Below are positions 63,894 to 64,000 of a DNA stretch of 64,000 nt, piece by piece. A program made the position numbers and the translations under genes. A model generated the notes under the pieces. That model was not told the DNA's origin. It ran no database searches and worked only from the letters and a program-made list of their open reading frames with translations. This DNA comes from Photorhabdus asymbiotica (GTDB lineage: Bacteria; Pseudomonadota; Gammaproteobacteria; Enterobacterales; Enterobacteriaceae). The stretch lies in contig NZ_RBLJ01000001.1 of assembly GCF_003634575.1 (NCBI RefSeq), forward strand, positions 682,001 to 746,000. The letters run 5' to 3'. Every line of letters begins with the position of its first letter. Position 1 is the first letter of the stretch.

Positions 63894-64000
63894 ATGAACC
63901 AAGAACAAATTAAAAAGAATGCAAACAATATGGCATCTGACCAAAAACCCCATGCCTCTCCTGAGATCACAGATGAAGCTGAAAGCTGTACGCCGGATTT
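63894..64000 (+). CDS. eutC: Ethanolamine ammonia-lyase small subunit EutC (N-terminal part; runs off the window)
   Basis: The first 35 codons (MNQEQIKKNANNMAS...) resemble the start of E. coli EutC (MDQKQIEE). The catalytic part lies beyond the window. A second ATG six bases upstream (63888) is possible; GAG at 63881 is the likely ribosome-binding site. It follows eutB by about 20 bp in the same operon. Confidence 0.85.
   Translation, partial: MNQEQIKKNANNMASDQKPHASPEITDEAESCTPD

Overview
The window is AT-rich enterobacterial chromosome. Gene content and order follow Escherichia coli in several blocks: lysP-yeiE-yeiH-nfo; efpL/lpxT/mepS; yejG-bcr-rsuA-radD-rplY-yejK-yejL-yejM-proL. It is also peppered with eleven ERIC elements and carries insect-associate style accessory DNA (tail-fibre paralogues, ERIC-damaged genes, catecholate-siderophore uptake). 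The best guess is Photorhabdus, with Xenorhabdus or another Morganellaceae second. This is inferred from reading, not from a database search.

Layout. 1-4.3 kb: tail of an NAD(P)-binding oxidoreductase, tmaR, an AT-rich stretch with 41 perfect copies of an 8-bp repeat, a small unknown ORF, sbcB. 4.3-8 kb: dld and puuP, the latter preceded by an overlapping upstream ORF. 8.3-13.9 kb: iron-siderophore receptor plus periplasmic protein, permease and ATPase. 14-34.6 kb: housekeeping backbone (lysP, yeiE/yeiH, nfo, a lone fruK with a retained Cra-type operator, Nudix, mtr, efpL, pilin-like protein, lpxT, mepS, yejG, bcr, rsuA, radD, rplY, yejK, yejL, yejM) ending at tRNA-Pro(GGG). 34.7-56.7 kb: accessory island at the tRNA 3' end. 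It holds a gene with a LexA-type box, a GT25 glycosyltransferase, an IS30-like element with a frameshifted transposase, and a minus-strand array of eleven tail-fibre genes with two intact, one fused and one decayed chaperone (Tfa) gene. Beyond these lie a truncated acetyltransferase, a CRP-site/sORF/terminator unit, a YadA-like trimeric fibre without export signal or anchor, and a toxin-antitoxin pair whose toxin is split by an ERIC. 56.7-64 kb: a minus-strand B12 operon (cobA-type SUMT, cobD, pduX, cysG N-domain, btuR) divergent from eutA-eutB-eutC.

Most unusual is the tail-fibre array (about 37.2-53.3 kb). Ten members share a docking domain of about 90 residues, and nearly all share a conserved upstream block with its own promoter. 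Their C-terminal tips differ completely, as in a repertoire of receptor-binding proteins for one tail or tailocin encoded elsewhere; no other phage structural gene is in the window. Degenerate copies of the tRNA-Pro 3' half and its terminator lie between cassettes, suggesting growth by repeated insertion or duplication at this tRNA.

The last block makes functional sense as a unit: EutBC need adenosylcobalamin, EutA reactivates them, and the divergent operon encodes corrin-ring entry steps, the aminopropanol arm and corrinoid adenosylation.
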